Shown: one piece after another, positions 8,983 through 17,115 of the stretch
How the letters are laid out: each line of letters starts with the position of its first letter
How positions within the stretch are numbered: position 1 is the first letter of the stretch
Source: Spirochaetaceae bacterium
Lineage (GTDB): Bacteria > Spirochaetota > Spirochaetia > SZUA-6 > Bin103
Length of the DNA stretch: 64,000 nucleotides
Reading direction: 5' to 3'
Assembly: GCA_028820215.1 (NCBI GenBank)
Contig: JAPPKD010000083.1
Coordinates: 1 to 64,000 of the forward strand
Notes under the pieces: model-generated
Database searches by the model: none
What the model was told of the DNA's origin: nothing
The model's input: only the letters and a program-made list of their open reading frames with translations
Position numbers and translations under genes: made by a program

Positions 8983-11294
8983 TCCCGCGCAGCAGCGACG
9001 GTCTGCACGATACGTTCCGCGATTGGAACACGGTATCCGCGCACCGCAACGTCGAGCTGGTGCGCCGCTTCCCACGCGTGCCGCGCCGGCCCGACGTGCG
9101 CGTCAGTCCCGCCGACCTGAACTACGACGTACCGCCGGACGCCGACCTGCGGCAGCTCGCGTCAGCGCAGGGCATCGACGTCGAGTCTCCCTGCTTCCGC
9201 CTCCCCGAACGGCGCCGCCTGCGCTGCGGCTTCTTTCCCCTGGTGACGCGGCTGCACAGCGGGGCGCTGCTGGCGGTGTGGCGCGAGGCGAGCTCCCACG
9301 CCTACTGCTCCTTCGGGCGCACCGTGGCGGCGCGCTCGCCGGACGGCGGGCGCAGTTGGAGCGCCCCCTGGGTGGTCGGCTTCCGGCGGTCGGGTGCGTG
9401 GGACACCGGCGGTCCCGAGAACCTGGTGCAGACCGGCGACGGCACCCTCTGGCTGGGCGCCTGGGCCCGTATCCCGGAACCCGAGCCGGGCACCGTGGGC
9501 GCTCAGCGCCCCGAGATGTACGTGCTGCGCTCGCATGACGAGGGGCGAAGCTGGGAGCAGCTCCCCAGGCTCGGCGACGGCTGGCAGTTTCTCTGCACGC
9601 CGATGCTGGAGCTTTCCAACGGCGAGTTCCTGTGGCTGGGCAGCGTCCCGGATCCCGCCGACGAAGGGGTCACCTCCTACACCTCGCTGCGGCGTGCGGT
9701 CTTCATCCTGCGCCGGCCCGGCGAGCCGCTCACCCCCGGAGCCGACGTGGTGGAGCTGGGCGGGCTGCGTTTCGAGCGCTACGGCGCCATGCAGCTTGGA
9801 GGGACCAACGAGTGCCATGTCACCGAGACCGCCACTTCCGGCCACCTGGTGATGCTGACCCGCTCCGCGGTCAGCGAGCACTACGAGCAGTCCACCTCGA
9901 CCGACTACGGGCGCACCTGGTCGCCGCCCCGCCGCTCCGACCTGTGGCATACGCCGATCGCCAGCCAGCCGCTGCTGATCACGCTGACCGACGGCACCCT
10001 GGTCGCCGTGCACGACGAGCGCGGCAACGGCCGCACCCTGGCGGTGCCGTCATTCGACGGCGGCGCCACCTGGGACTTCGCCCACCACCAGGTGGTGCTG
10101 GACGATCCGCAGTTCTTCCTCAGGGACTTCTCCTATCCGGAGGTGGTGGACGTGGGCGCCGGCCGCCTGCTGGTGGTGTTCTACAACGCCAGCCATCCCG
10201 AGGCGGAGCACAACGGTATCTTCGCCACCTTCCTCGACCGCAGCCTGTTCCGAACCACCTTCGGCGGCGTCCGGCTCGCGGACGTCGGGTCGGTGCGGCG
10301 CGCGGACACCGTCGCCTGGTGGCGCTTCGACGAGGGTACGGGCGACACCGCGCACGACGACACCGGCCGCCACTACGGCGTGCTGCACGGACCGGCCTGG
10401 ACCGAAGGCCGGTTCGGCGCCGCGCTCGCCTTCGACGGGGTGGACGATCATCTGCGCGTGACCAACTGCCCGAGTCTCTGGCTGGGGCAGGAGCTGACCA
10501 TGGAGGCGTGGATCCGTACCCCGCACCCGGAGCGCGAGCAGACCATCGTCAGTCGGCTCCCCCACTACTGGTTCGGGCTGAACCGCCGGCGGGTCTGCCT
10601 GCGGCGCGGGGGCGAGGACGGCATCGCGCAGGCGAGCTGCCACGGGACGACGGAGCTGTCAGCCGACCGCTGGCAGCACGTTGCCGTGGTGGTGCGAGAG
10701 ACCGCCGACTCGATGCGGCGGGTGCTGTTCTATGTGGACGGCGCCCTGGACGCGGCGGTGGACCTGGAGCGGCCGGCGGCGGCGACCCAGGCGCAGGCGC
10801 TCAGCGACTGGCGCCAGACCCACGGCCCCACCTGGCAGGGGCGCTACACGGCGCCCGGGTCCGGGCCCGGCCGGTGGGCCGCCCGGGAACACCTGTTCAT
10901 CGGCAGCCGCCACGACCGCACGGCACCCTTCTGCGGCCGCATCGACGAGTTGGCGCTGCACCGCACCGGCTTGACAGCGCGCCAGCTCGCGGCCGGTGTG
11001 ACCCGATACCGGCACCAGGACGGAGAAATCCGATCCGCGGTGCTCCGGCGCCCGCCGGGCGCCTCTTGGGGCCGCTTCACGGCGTGTGACCTGCTCCCGG
11101 AGGGCACCGCCATCCGTTACGCGGTGCTGGACCCGGACGGCGAACTGCTGCGCGATCAGGTCACCTCGGGCAGCGATCTGGCGGATCTGCGGGAGTCGGC
11201 GATCAGGCTTCAGGCGCGCCTGCACAGTGACGTGCCCGGCCGCACGCCGACCCTGTGGTCCTGGGCGCTGCAACCTGTGGCCGCGGGATCGTAG
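8979..11294 (+). CDS. Sialidase-like protein with C-terminal LamG/concanavalin A-like domain, 771 aa
   Basis: The N-terminal ~440 residues form a sialidase-like propeller with Asp boxes SPDGGRSW, SHDEGRSW, STDYGRTW and SFDGGATW. From about residue 440 (TVAWWRFDEGTGDTAHDDTG, ALAFDGVDDHLRV, LTMEAWIRT, WQHVAVVV, LFYVDGALDA, LFIGSRHD, GRIDELALHRTGLTARQL) it is a classical LamG/concanavalin A-like jelly roll, usually glycan-binding. A further ~85-residue tail follows. No signal peptide. The ATG at 8979 overlaps the stop of the preceding gene. It is a full-length paralogue of the oppositely oriented gene at 11317-13644, the two meeting tail to tail with 22 nt between. Likely glycosidase or glycan-binding protein; catalysis not demonstrated. 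Confidence 0.8.
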   Translation: MIPRSSDGLHDTFRDWNTVSAHRNVELVRRFPRVPRRPDVRVSPADLNYDVPPDADLRQLASAQGIDVESPCFRLPERRRLRCGFFPLVTRLHSGALLAVWREASSHAYCSFGRTVAARSPDGGRSWSAPWVVGFRRSGAWDTGGPENLVQTGDGTLWLGAWARIPEPEPGTVGAQRPEMYVLRSHDEGRSWEQLPRLGDGWQFLCTPMLELSNGEFLWLGSVPDPADEGVTSYTSLRRAVFILRRPGEPLTPGADVVELGGLRFERYGAMQLGGTNECHVTETATSGHLVMLTRSAVSEHYEQSTSTDYGRTWSPPRRSDLWHTPIASQPLLITLTDGTLVAVHDERGNGRTLAVPSFDGGATWDFAHHQVVLDDPQFFLRDFSYPEVVDVGAGRLLVVFYNASHPEAEHNGIFATFLDRSLFRTTFGGVRLADVGSVRRADTVAWWRFDEGTGDTAHDDTGRHYGVLHGPAWTEGRFGAALAFDGVDDHLRVTNCPSLWLGQELTMEAWIRTPHPEREQTIVSRLPHYWFGLNRRRVCLRRGGEDGIAQASCHGTTELSADRWQHVAVVVRETADSMRRVLFYVDGALDAAVDLERPAAATQAQALSDWRQTHGPTWQGRYTAPGSGPGRWAAREHLFIGSRHDRTAPFCGRIDELALHRTGLTARQLAAGVTRYRHQDGEIRSAVLRRPPGASWGRFTACDLLPEGTAIRYAVLDPDGELLRDQVTSGSDLADLRESAIRLQARLHSDVPGRTPTLWSWALQPVAAGS

Positions 11295-11316
11295 AAGAGG
11301 ACCGCGCCCGGCCGGT

Positions 11317-13644
11317 TTAACCGGCCGTGGGGTGCAAGGACCAGGAGCGAATGACCGGGGTGCGGCCGGGGTCGGAGCTGGTCAGGCGCGCGGCCAGCCG
11401 CAGCTCGGGGGCGTCCAGGTCGGCCAGCGAGTCCCCGGGGCTCACGCCGCTGCGGAGGACGGTCCCGTCCGGCGCCGTGACGGAGAACTCGACGCCGGTG
11501 CCGTCGGGGGTGTCCACTTCGGCGCCGAAGCGGCCCCAGCCGGAGGCGGGGCGCGGGATCACGCCCGAGGAGAGCTCGCCGTCGGCGCGGCGGCGGACGG
11601 CGATGCTGGCCCGCACCTCGCCCGGCAGCAGGCCGCTGCCGTGCAGCGCCAGCTCGTCGATCAGGCCAGCGAAGGGTGCGGTCTGCCGGTCGTGCTGCAG
11701 GCCGATGTAGAGGTGGTCCTCGGCGGCGCGGATGGCGTCCGCCTGCTCGCCGATGTCCTCGTGGCGGCTGCGGCGCTGGTGGTTCGCCTGCCAGCGCGGA
11801 CCGGCCGACTCGTGCCAGTCGCTGATGGCGGCCGCGTGCTCGGCACTGCCGGGCAGCGCGAGGTTGTCGTTCGCGTCCACCTCCCCGTCGAGGTAGAACA
11901 GCGCCCGCTCGTACCAGTCCAGGGTGATGCGCACGGCCACCGCGACGTGGTACCAGCGCCCCCCCTCCAGGGGCGTAGCCGCCAGGTTCTCCAGCAACGG
12001 GATCCCCTCCACCTCGCCGCGGCGCAGGCACAGCCGGCCCTGGTGCAGCCCGAACCAGTAGTGCGGCAGCTTGGAGACGATGGTCTGGGTACGCTCCGGC
12101 GCATCGGTGGAGATCCACGCCTCCACCGTGAACTCGCGCGCGACGCGCAGCTCCGGGCACTCCAGCACGTAGCCGTAGTCGTCGCGGCCGTCGAACCGGA
12201 GCGCGTTGCCGCGCTTGCCGGGAACCCAGGTTGGCCCCGCCAGCTTCGCGTAGTGGGGCCCGCCGTCGTCGGCCGCCACGCTGCCCGCGCCCTCGTCGAA
12301 GCGCCAGTGCGCGACCGTGGAATCGCGCCGCACCGCGCCCACCTCGGCCAGCTCCACGCCGCGGTAGGCGGGGCGGAAGAAGCGCGTCTCCAGGAAGGTC
12401 CCGAAGATCCCGCTGCGCTCGCCGGTCTCATCCCTGTGATCGTGGCTGTAGTAGATCGACAGCAGGCGTCCGCCGGCGACCTCGGTGAGCTGCGGGTAGG
12501 CGAAGTCGCCGCCCAGGAAGCGCTGGTCGTCCAGCACCACCTGCTGGTGGGCGACATCCCAGGTCGCGCCGTTGTCGAACGAGGCGGTGGCCACGATGCG
12601 GCAGTTCTGGCGCTGCCCGTTGACCGCCACCAGGGTGCCGTCGGTAAGCGTGATCAGGTAGGGCTGGCTCGGCACCGGCGAGTGCCACAGCGACGGCACC
12701 GCGGCGCTCCAGGTGCGTCCGTAGTCGGTGGAGGTGGTCTGGAAGTAGTGCTCGCCGTAACCCTGGGAGCGCATCAGCATCACCAGGGTGCCGGGGATCA
12801 GGGTCTCGGTGACCTGCTCCTCGTCGGGGCCGCCCAGATGGGGGTGGGCGAAGCGCTCGAAGCGCAGCCCGCCCAGCTCCGCCACGTCGGCGTCGCGCGG
12901 CAGCTCGTCATCCGCGTCGCGCTGCACCAGCGTGGCCCGCACCGACGCGGGAAAGGAGGTCAGCCCCTCCTCGGCCGGCGCCGGCACGCTGCCGCGCCAC
13001 AGCAATTCGCCGTTGGACATGGCCAGCTCCGGGGACGCCGGGTAGAAATGGTCGCCGAGCGGCGGCAGGGTGACCCAGGTGCGGCCGTCGTCCTTCGAGT
13101 ACAGCGCGTAGGCGGTGGCGACCTGCTGGCCCTGCGTGCCCGCCTGCTGCCCCGGTACGCGGCTCCAGGCCCCCATCCACAGGGTGCCGTCGGCGGCCTG
13201 CACCAGGTCCTCGGGACCGCCGGCGTCGACCGCCCCCGGCAGCGCGAAGATCACCCACGGATCGCTCCAGCTCTGCCCGCCGTCCGTGGAGCGCGCCGCG
13301 ACGGTGCGGCCGAAGCAGCAGAACGCATGGGCGCTGGCCTCGCGCCACACCGCCAGCAGGCTGCCGTCCTGCAGGGCGCGCAACACCGGAAAGAAGCCGC
13401 AGCGGATGTTGCGCGTCACAGGTTCCTGGAAGTGCGGGCTGGCCACGTCGATGCCTTCACTGGGCGCGTGCTCGCGCAGGCTCACCCCTTGCGGCACCCC
13501 GTAGCTCAGGTCGGCGGGGCTCACCCGCACGTGCGGCGCGTTCGGCACCGGCGCCGGCTCGCGCAGCAGCGCCACCCCGCGGCGCCCGTAGACGCGGTCC
13601 CAGTCCCGGAACGGGTCGCTCCAGATCGCTCCTGTGTCCGCCAT
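11317..13644 (-). CDS. Sialidase-like protein with LamG-like domain, 775 aa (paralogue of the 8979 gene)
   Basis: Same architecture as its neighbour: propeller with Asp boxes STDGGQSW, SKDDGRTW, STDYGRTW, SFDNGATW, then a LamG-like domain (TVAHWRFDEGAGSVAADDGG, FTVEAWISTD, WYHVAVAV, LFYLDGEVDAND, LIDELALHGSGLLPGEV). Both proteins share distinctive strings such as VRVSPADL, CGFFPV/L and LPHYWFGL, so they stem from one duplication. An insertion of about ten residues (HQRRSRHEDIGEQADAIRA region) distinguishes this copy. The ATG at 13644 has a good ribosome binding site (GGGAGG) in front; longer frames upstream are due to the remnant of an ABC permease gene. Convergent with the other copy, transcribed away from the FAD oxidoreductase. 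Confidence 0.8.
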   Translation of the reverse strand: MADTGAIWSDPFRDWDRVYGRRGVALLREPAPVPNAPHVRVSPADLSYGVPQGVSLREHAPSEGIDVASPHFQEPVTRNIRCGFFPVLRALQDGSLLAVWREASAHAFCCFGRTVAARSTDGGQSWSDPWVIFALPGAVDAGGPEDLVQAADGTLWMGAWSRVPGQQAGTQGQQVATAYALYSKDDGRTWVTLPPLGDHFYPASPELAMSNGELLWRGSVPAPAEEGLTSFPASVRATLVQRDADDELPRDADVAELGGLRFERFAHPHLGGPDEEQVTETLIPGTLVMLMRSQGYGEHYFQTTSTDYGRTWSAAVPSLWHSPVPSQPYLITLTDGTLVAVNGQRQNCRIVATASFDNGATWDVAHQQVVLDDQRFLGGDFAYPQLTEVAGGRLLSIYYSHDHRDETGERSGIFGTFLETRFFRPAYRGVELAEVGAVRRDSTVAHWRFDEGAGSVAADDGGPHYAKLAGPTWVPGKRGNALRFDGRDDYGYVLECPELRVAREFTVEAWISTDAPERTQTIVSKLPHYWFGLHQGRLCLRRGEVEGIPLLENLAATPLEGGRWYHVAVAVRITLDWYERALFYLDGEVDANDNLALPGSAEHAAAISDWHESAGPRWQANHQRRSRHEDIGEQADAIRAAEDHLYIGLQHDRQTAPFAGLIDELALHGSGLLPGEVRASIAVRRRADGELSSGVIPRPASGWGRFGAEVDTPDGTGVEFSVTAPDGTVLRSGVSPGDSLADLDAPELRLAARLTSSDPGRTPVIRSWSLHPTAG

Positions 13645-13658
13645 GGGTAGCCTCCCTG

Positions 13659-13742
13659 TCAGCGGTGGCCGAACGGGTCGGCGGCGTCGTGCACGCCGTC
13701 GCCGACCAAGTTGTAGCAGAGCACCGCCACGATCACGAACGG
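13659..13742 (-). pseudogene. C-terminal remnant of a DppC-type ABC permease
   Basis: Reading the minus strand from about 13742 to the TGA at 13659-13661 gives FVIVAVLCYNLVGDGVHDAA followed by DPFGHR. This is the last transmembrane helix and the conserved NxxGDGxRDxxDP tail of binding-protein-dependent peptide permeases; the intact permease at 43881-45023 ends almost identically (FVIVSVLAFNALGDGLRD.). Nothing of the rest of a permease is present: the sequence turns into the promoter region of the FAD oxidoreductase. The remnant ends 14 nt before the start of the glycosidase-like gene, which is the same gene order as in the intact ABC operon near 43.9 kb. Confidence 0.8.
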
Positions 13743-13784
13743 TCCGCATCCGCAACGGCCCGGCATCGGTTACAGTGCGAGCTG

Positions 13785-15194
13785 ATGGCGCCCCACGACA
13801 TCGACCTGACCGGTTACGGCCTGCCTTTCTGGCTGGACATCGAGCGGCCCCGTTATCCGGCGCTGGCCGGCGACGTGCGCGCCGACGTGGCAATCGTGGG
13901 CGCCGGGATAGCCGGGTTGAAGGTAGCCGACGCCGCCGCGGAACACGGTCTGGACTGCGTCGTGCTTGAGGCGAAGCAGGTCGGCGAAGGCGCGTCCTCG
14001 CGCAACCAGGGCTGCATCGTCACCGGGCTGCCGCTCTCCTACGGTGAGATGGCGGCGCGGGGCTCCCGCGACGTGGCGCGTTCCCTGGTCCAGCTCAGCC
14101 ACCACAACCAGGAATTGCTGGAAGAGCAGATGGCCCGCCACGGCATCTCCTGCGACTACGAGGTGTCGGGCGAGTGCGTGCTGGTGCGCGGCGACCACGC
14201 CGACCTGGACGCCGCGCTTGCGCCCCTGCAGCGCGATGCGTCCCTGATGGCGGAGGACGGCTTTGCCGCCGAGTACCTCGATGCGGCCGCGGCGCGCTCG
14301 GTCACCGGCAGCCCGCTGTTCGCCGGCGGCATCCGTTTCCACCGCGACGCGCAGTTCCACTCCGGCAGGTTCGTCGTGGGGCTGGGCGCCGCCGTGGGGC
14401 GCTCCCCGCGGGTGCGCATCTTCGAAGAGTCGCCGGTCGTTGCCTTGGAGTCCTCCGGCGCCGGCGCCGCTCACCTGATACGCACCCGGCACGGGAGCGT
14501 GAGCGCCGACCACCTGTGCGTGGCCACCAACGCGCTCGTTCCCCAGCTCCTGCCGGCCCTCACCGGCACGCTGCGCGCCGAGCGCGGGCAGGTCCTGGTG
14601 ACCGCACCCCTGACCGAGCGTCCCTGCCGCGGCTGCTTCGCCGCCGGCACCGCATGGTGGCGCGAGGTCAACGAGGCCGACGGCCGCTTCCGGCTGCTGT
14701 TCGGCGGCGCCCGCAACCGCGACGAACCGGACAGCCTGTTCCCGCAGTACGCGGCCGACGGGCGCCGCAACACCCGCATCGGCAGCGCCGGTTTCCGGCC
14801 GACCCTGGCCCACCAGCGGCGCCTGCAGGCGCTGCTGGCCGAGCTGTTCCCTCACCTGGCCGATGCGCCGATCACCCACCGCTGGGGCGGGCTGCAGGCG
14901 TTCACGTTCGACGGGTTGCCGGCGATCGGCGTGTTCGACGCCGATCGGTGCATCCACGGCCTGGCCGGCTTCTCCGGACTCGGCAACTCCTACTCCAACG
15001 TGGGCGCGGCGCACCTGGCAGCGCGGATCGCCGGCGCCGGCGACGGGCTCCCACCGCGGCTGGCGGAGACGCTGAAGCTGCTGCTGGCACCAGGGCGCAG
15101 CGGCGCCCGCTGGCCCGGCACCGAGCCGACGCGGGCGCGCACGGCCCCCTACGGACTGGTGCGCCGCGCCGCCGAGACAGGTCCAGGGAGTTGA
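13785..15194 (+). CDS. FAD-dependent oxidoreductase (DAO family), 469 aa
   Basis: A glycine-oxidase/D-amino-acid-oxidase type flavoprotein. The dinucleotide-binding motif ADVAIVGAGIAGLKVAD begins near residue 30 and is followed by VVLEAKQVGEGASSRNQG, the typical DAO-family loop. A C-terminal substrate domain (WGGLQAFTFDGLPAIGV, then GLAGFSGLGNSYSN) matches gamma-glutamylputrescine oxidase/glycine oxidase-like proteins. Starts at the ATG at 13785; the frame is open further upstream but that DNA is the permease remnant. Followed after 5 nt by a DapA-like aldolase, so the two form an operon, probably to oxidise an amino or imino compound to a keto acid handled by the aldolase. Substrate unknown. 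Confidence 0.85.
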   Translation: MAPHDIDLTGYGLPFWLDIERPRYPALAGDVRADVAIVGAGIAGLKVADAAAEHGLDCVVLEAKQVGEGASSRNQGCIVTGLPLSYGEMAARGSRDVARSLVQLSHHNQELLEEQMARHGISCDYEVSGECVLVRGDHADLDAALAPLQRDASLMAEDGFAAEYLDAAAARSVTGSPLFAGGIRFHRDAQFHSGRFVVGLGAAVGRSPRVRIFEESPVVALESSGAGAAHLIRTRHGSVSADHLCVATNALVPQLLPALTGTLRAERGQVLVTAPLTERPCRGCFAAGTAWWREVNEADGRFRLLFGGARNRDEPDSLFPQYAADGRRNTRIGSAGFRPTLAHQRRLQALLAELFPHLADAPITHRWGGLQAFTFDGLPAIGVFDADRCIHGLAGFSGLGNSYSNVGAAHLAARIAGAGDGLPPRLAETLKLLLAPGRSGARWPGTEPTRARTAPYGLVRRAAETGPGS

Positions 15195-15199
15195 ACGAC

Positions 15200-16120
15200 A
15201 TGGCACCCAGCACACCGGCGCAGACGCAACGCAGCGTCGACAGCGGACAGGCGGTCAAGGGCGTGGTCACGCTCCTGTTCACGCCGTTCACGGCCGACGG
15301 GAAGCGGTTCGACGCCGCGAGCATGCGCCGGCAGCTCGACTTCGCCCTGGAGTCCGGAGTGTCCGCGGTGGTCGCCTGCGGCAAGGCCGGGGAGTTCGAG
15401 GGACAGAGCCTGGAGGAGATCGAGGAGGTGTTGACCATGGTCCTGGCGCACGTCCGCGGCCGCATCCCGGTGGGCATGGGCATCATCAGCGTGGAGGAGG
15501 ACCGCGGCGTGCCCGCCGCCGAGCTGGCCGCCCGCTGCGGCGCCGACTTCGCCATGACCAAGAAGTTCGGCAAGCGCGACCTGCACGGCTTCTTCAGCCA
15601 GGTCGCCGAGCGGATCCCGGTGATGCTCTACGACCAGACCAACGAAGGAAACCTCGACGTGGCGGGTGAGGTTCTCCCGCTGGTGGAGTCCATCGAGCGG
15701 ATCATGACCGTCAAGGTGAGCGGCAACGTGTACGCCTTCGACCAGCTCAAGCGGGCCGCGCCGGAGGCCGCCTACATCTGCGGCTGGGACACCTTCTCCC
15801 TGCCGGCCTACATCTCCGGGAGCGACGGCGTCGTGGCCGGCAGCGCCGCGTTCATGCCGGAGCGCGAGGTGGATCTGCACCGCCTGGCGCAGGAGCAGGC
15901 GTGGGGCGAGGCGCGGCGGCTGTTCTACCACCGCATGCTGCCGATGATCGCCTACTGCACCCCGGATCCCTATGCCTTCTCGGTGTGCAAGCACATCCTG
16001 CATTGGAAGGGGTTGTTCGACTCGCCCGTGGTGCGTCCGCCCTACCTCAACGCACCGCCGTGGCTGCAGCGGGAGCTCCGCGAGCTGGCGGTTCAGCTCG
16101 GCCTGATCGACGGCTCCTGA
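15200..16120 (+). CDS. Dihydrodipicolinate synthase/N-acetylneuraminate lyase family aldolase, 306 aa
   Basis: A class I aldolase of the DapA/NanA family with the (beta/alpha)8 fold. The Schiff-base lysine is in MTVKVSGN and the general acid/base tyrosine in VMLYDQTN. The loop that in true DHDPS reads GTTGE is CGKAGEFEG here, so the threonines of the DHDPS proton relay are absent; lysine biosynthesis is unlikely and cleavage or condensation of another 2-keto acid is more plausible. Normal length. ATG at 15200, 5 nt after the flavoprotein stop. With sialidase-like genes close by a neuraminate-lyase-like role is tempting, but the binding loop does not confirm it. Confidence 0.82.
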   Translation: MAPSTPAQTQRSVDSGQAVKGVVTLLFTPFTADGKRFDAASMRRQLDFALESGVSAVVACGKAGEFEGQSLEEIEEVLTMVLAHVRGRIPVGMGIISVEEDRGVPAAELAARCGADFAMTKKFGKRDLHGFFSQVAERIPVMLYDQTNEGNLDVAGEVLPLVESIERIMTVKVSGNVYAFDQLKRAAPEAAYICGWDTFSLPAYISGSDGVVAGSAAFMPEREVDLHRLAQEQAWGEARRLFYHRMLPMIAYCTPDPYAFSVCKHILHWKGLFDSPVVRPPYLNAPPWLQRELRELAVQLGLIDGS

Positions 16121-16132
16121 GCGGCCGGCGCC

Positions 16133-16924
16133 TTACGCGCTCCCCCCGGAATCGCTGCCGGGCTCCTGACGACGCAGCAAAGCCTCCAGTCGAGCCACCC
16201 GTGCTTCGGCCTCTTCGCGGGCGGCAGCTTCCTGCGCAAGTCGCGTCTCCGCCGCCGCCCGCTCCTGTTCGGCTCGTCGCCGTGCCTGCCGCTCCTGATG
16301 CCACTCCTGTTCGGCTCGTTGCCGTGTCGCGTCAGTCTCCGCGAGATCCTGCAGGTCCTGCCCCGTTGCCGGATCGTGGAACCTCAGCCCGCGCTCCATC
16401 AGCCTCAACTCCAGCCCCAGCACCCGGCTGGCCAGCGTCAGCGTGCCATCCCGCAACGCTCTGCTCGGCAGCCTCCGATACTCCTCCCCGATCAACTCCA
16501 ACCCCTGCAGCGGCGGCCGCAGGTAGTCCTGCGTCGGGTCGTATTGCCAGTACTCCTGCACCCGCAGCGAACGGTACAACTCCCGCTTGCGCCCCTGGTC
16601 CTCCCGGTACGTCCTCCGCGACGTGATCTCCAGCACGAAGTCCGGCCCCTTCGGTTCGTTCCACAGCAGGTAGCTCGAACGGTCCCGATTCGGCGCCCCC
16701 ACCACCACGAACACGTCCGGCGCCACCCGCGCACCCACGTTTCCCTCTTCGTAGTAGATCAACAGGTTGCCCGATACGTACACGTCGTCACGGTCGCGAA
16801 AATGGTGCCGCAACCGGTCCACCGCGTAGGTCAGCGGCGTGCGCTGGTGATCGCTTTCCGCCATCGGCCGGCCGTCGGAACTCGGATAGTCGACGTGGGC
16901 CGGTGCCAGCAGAGAGGTGGCCAT
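16133..16924 (-). CDS. Uma2-family (DUF820) putative PD-(D/E)XK protein with coiled-coil tail, 263 aa
   Basis: The first ~185 residues form a DUF820/Uma2 domain: LIYYEEGNVGARVAPDVFVV supplies the conserved (x)PDVxVV Asp, and PDFVLEITS the E-x-T/S acidic strand, consistent with the restriction-endonuclease fold. The rest (about 190-263) is a strongly charged coiled coil rich in RAEQE and EEAEARV. The DNA of the coiled coil has an imperfect 42 bp repeat (16261-16284 and 16303-16326). Uma2 proteins are abundant in cyanobacteria, Chloroflexi and several uncultured phyla and have no settled function. Stand-alone gene on the minus strand, convergent with the aldolase operon (12 nt apart). ATG at 16924; Met21 is an alternative. 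Confidence 0.8.
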   Translation of the reverse strand: MATSLLAPAHVDYPSSDGRPMAESDHQRTPLTYAVDRLRHHFRDRDDVYVSGNLLIYYEEGNVGARVAPDVFVVVGAPNRDRSSYLLWNEPKGPDFVLEITSRRTYREDQGRKRELYRSLRVQEYWQYDPTQDYLRPPLQGLELIGEEYRRLPSRALRDGTLTLASRVLGLELRLMERGLRFHDPATGQDLQDLAETDATRQRAEQEWHQERQARRRAEQERAAAETRLAQEAAAREEAEARVARLEALLRRQEPGSDSGGSA

Positions 16925-17115
16925 TCGCTTTCCCCCGTACCGCTACAGATTACCACGGCACCCACTCGTGTCGTGCGGCCGCCGCAGGTCGTGGGCCCCA
17001 TCGACCAGTAAGCGCACACGCGGGCGCTGGCGCTTTCGCTCCGCGAGAGGTTCCTCACCACTCGGAGCGGCCGTCGAGCTCGCTCTGAGTCAGATGAGCA
17101 TCGCTGCGCCTCCGG

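Noticed and set aside
13644..13893. Longer N-terminus for the 11317-13644 gene, starting at 13893
   Set aside because: The extra residues are an arginine-rich out-of-frame translation of the permease remnant; the ATG at 13644 has a good ribosome binding site and matches its paralogue.
15200..16120. Calling the DapA-like gene dapA or nanA
   Set aside because: The key GTTGE loop is CGKAGE, so neither DHDPS nor neuraminate lyase function is supported beyond the family level.
16261..16326. 42 bp imperfect repeat inside the Uma2-like gene as a mobile or regulatory repeat
   Set aside because: It is explained by the repetitive coiled-coil codons (EQE/RAEQ-type heptads) of the protein.
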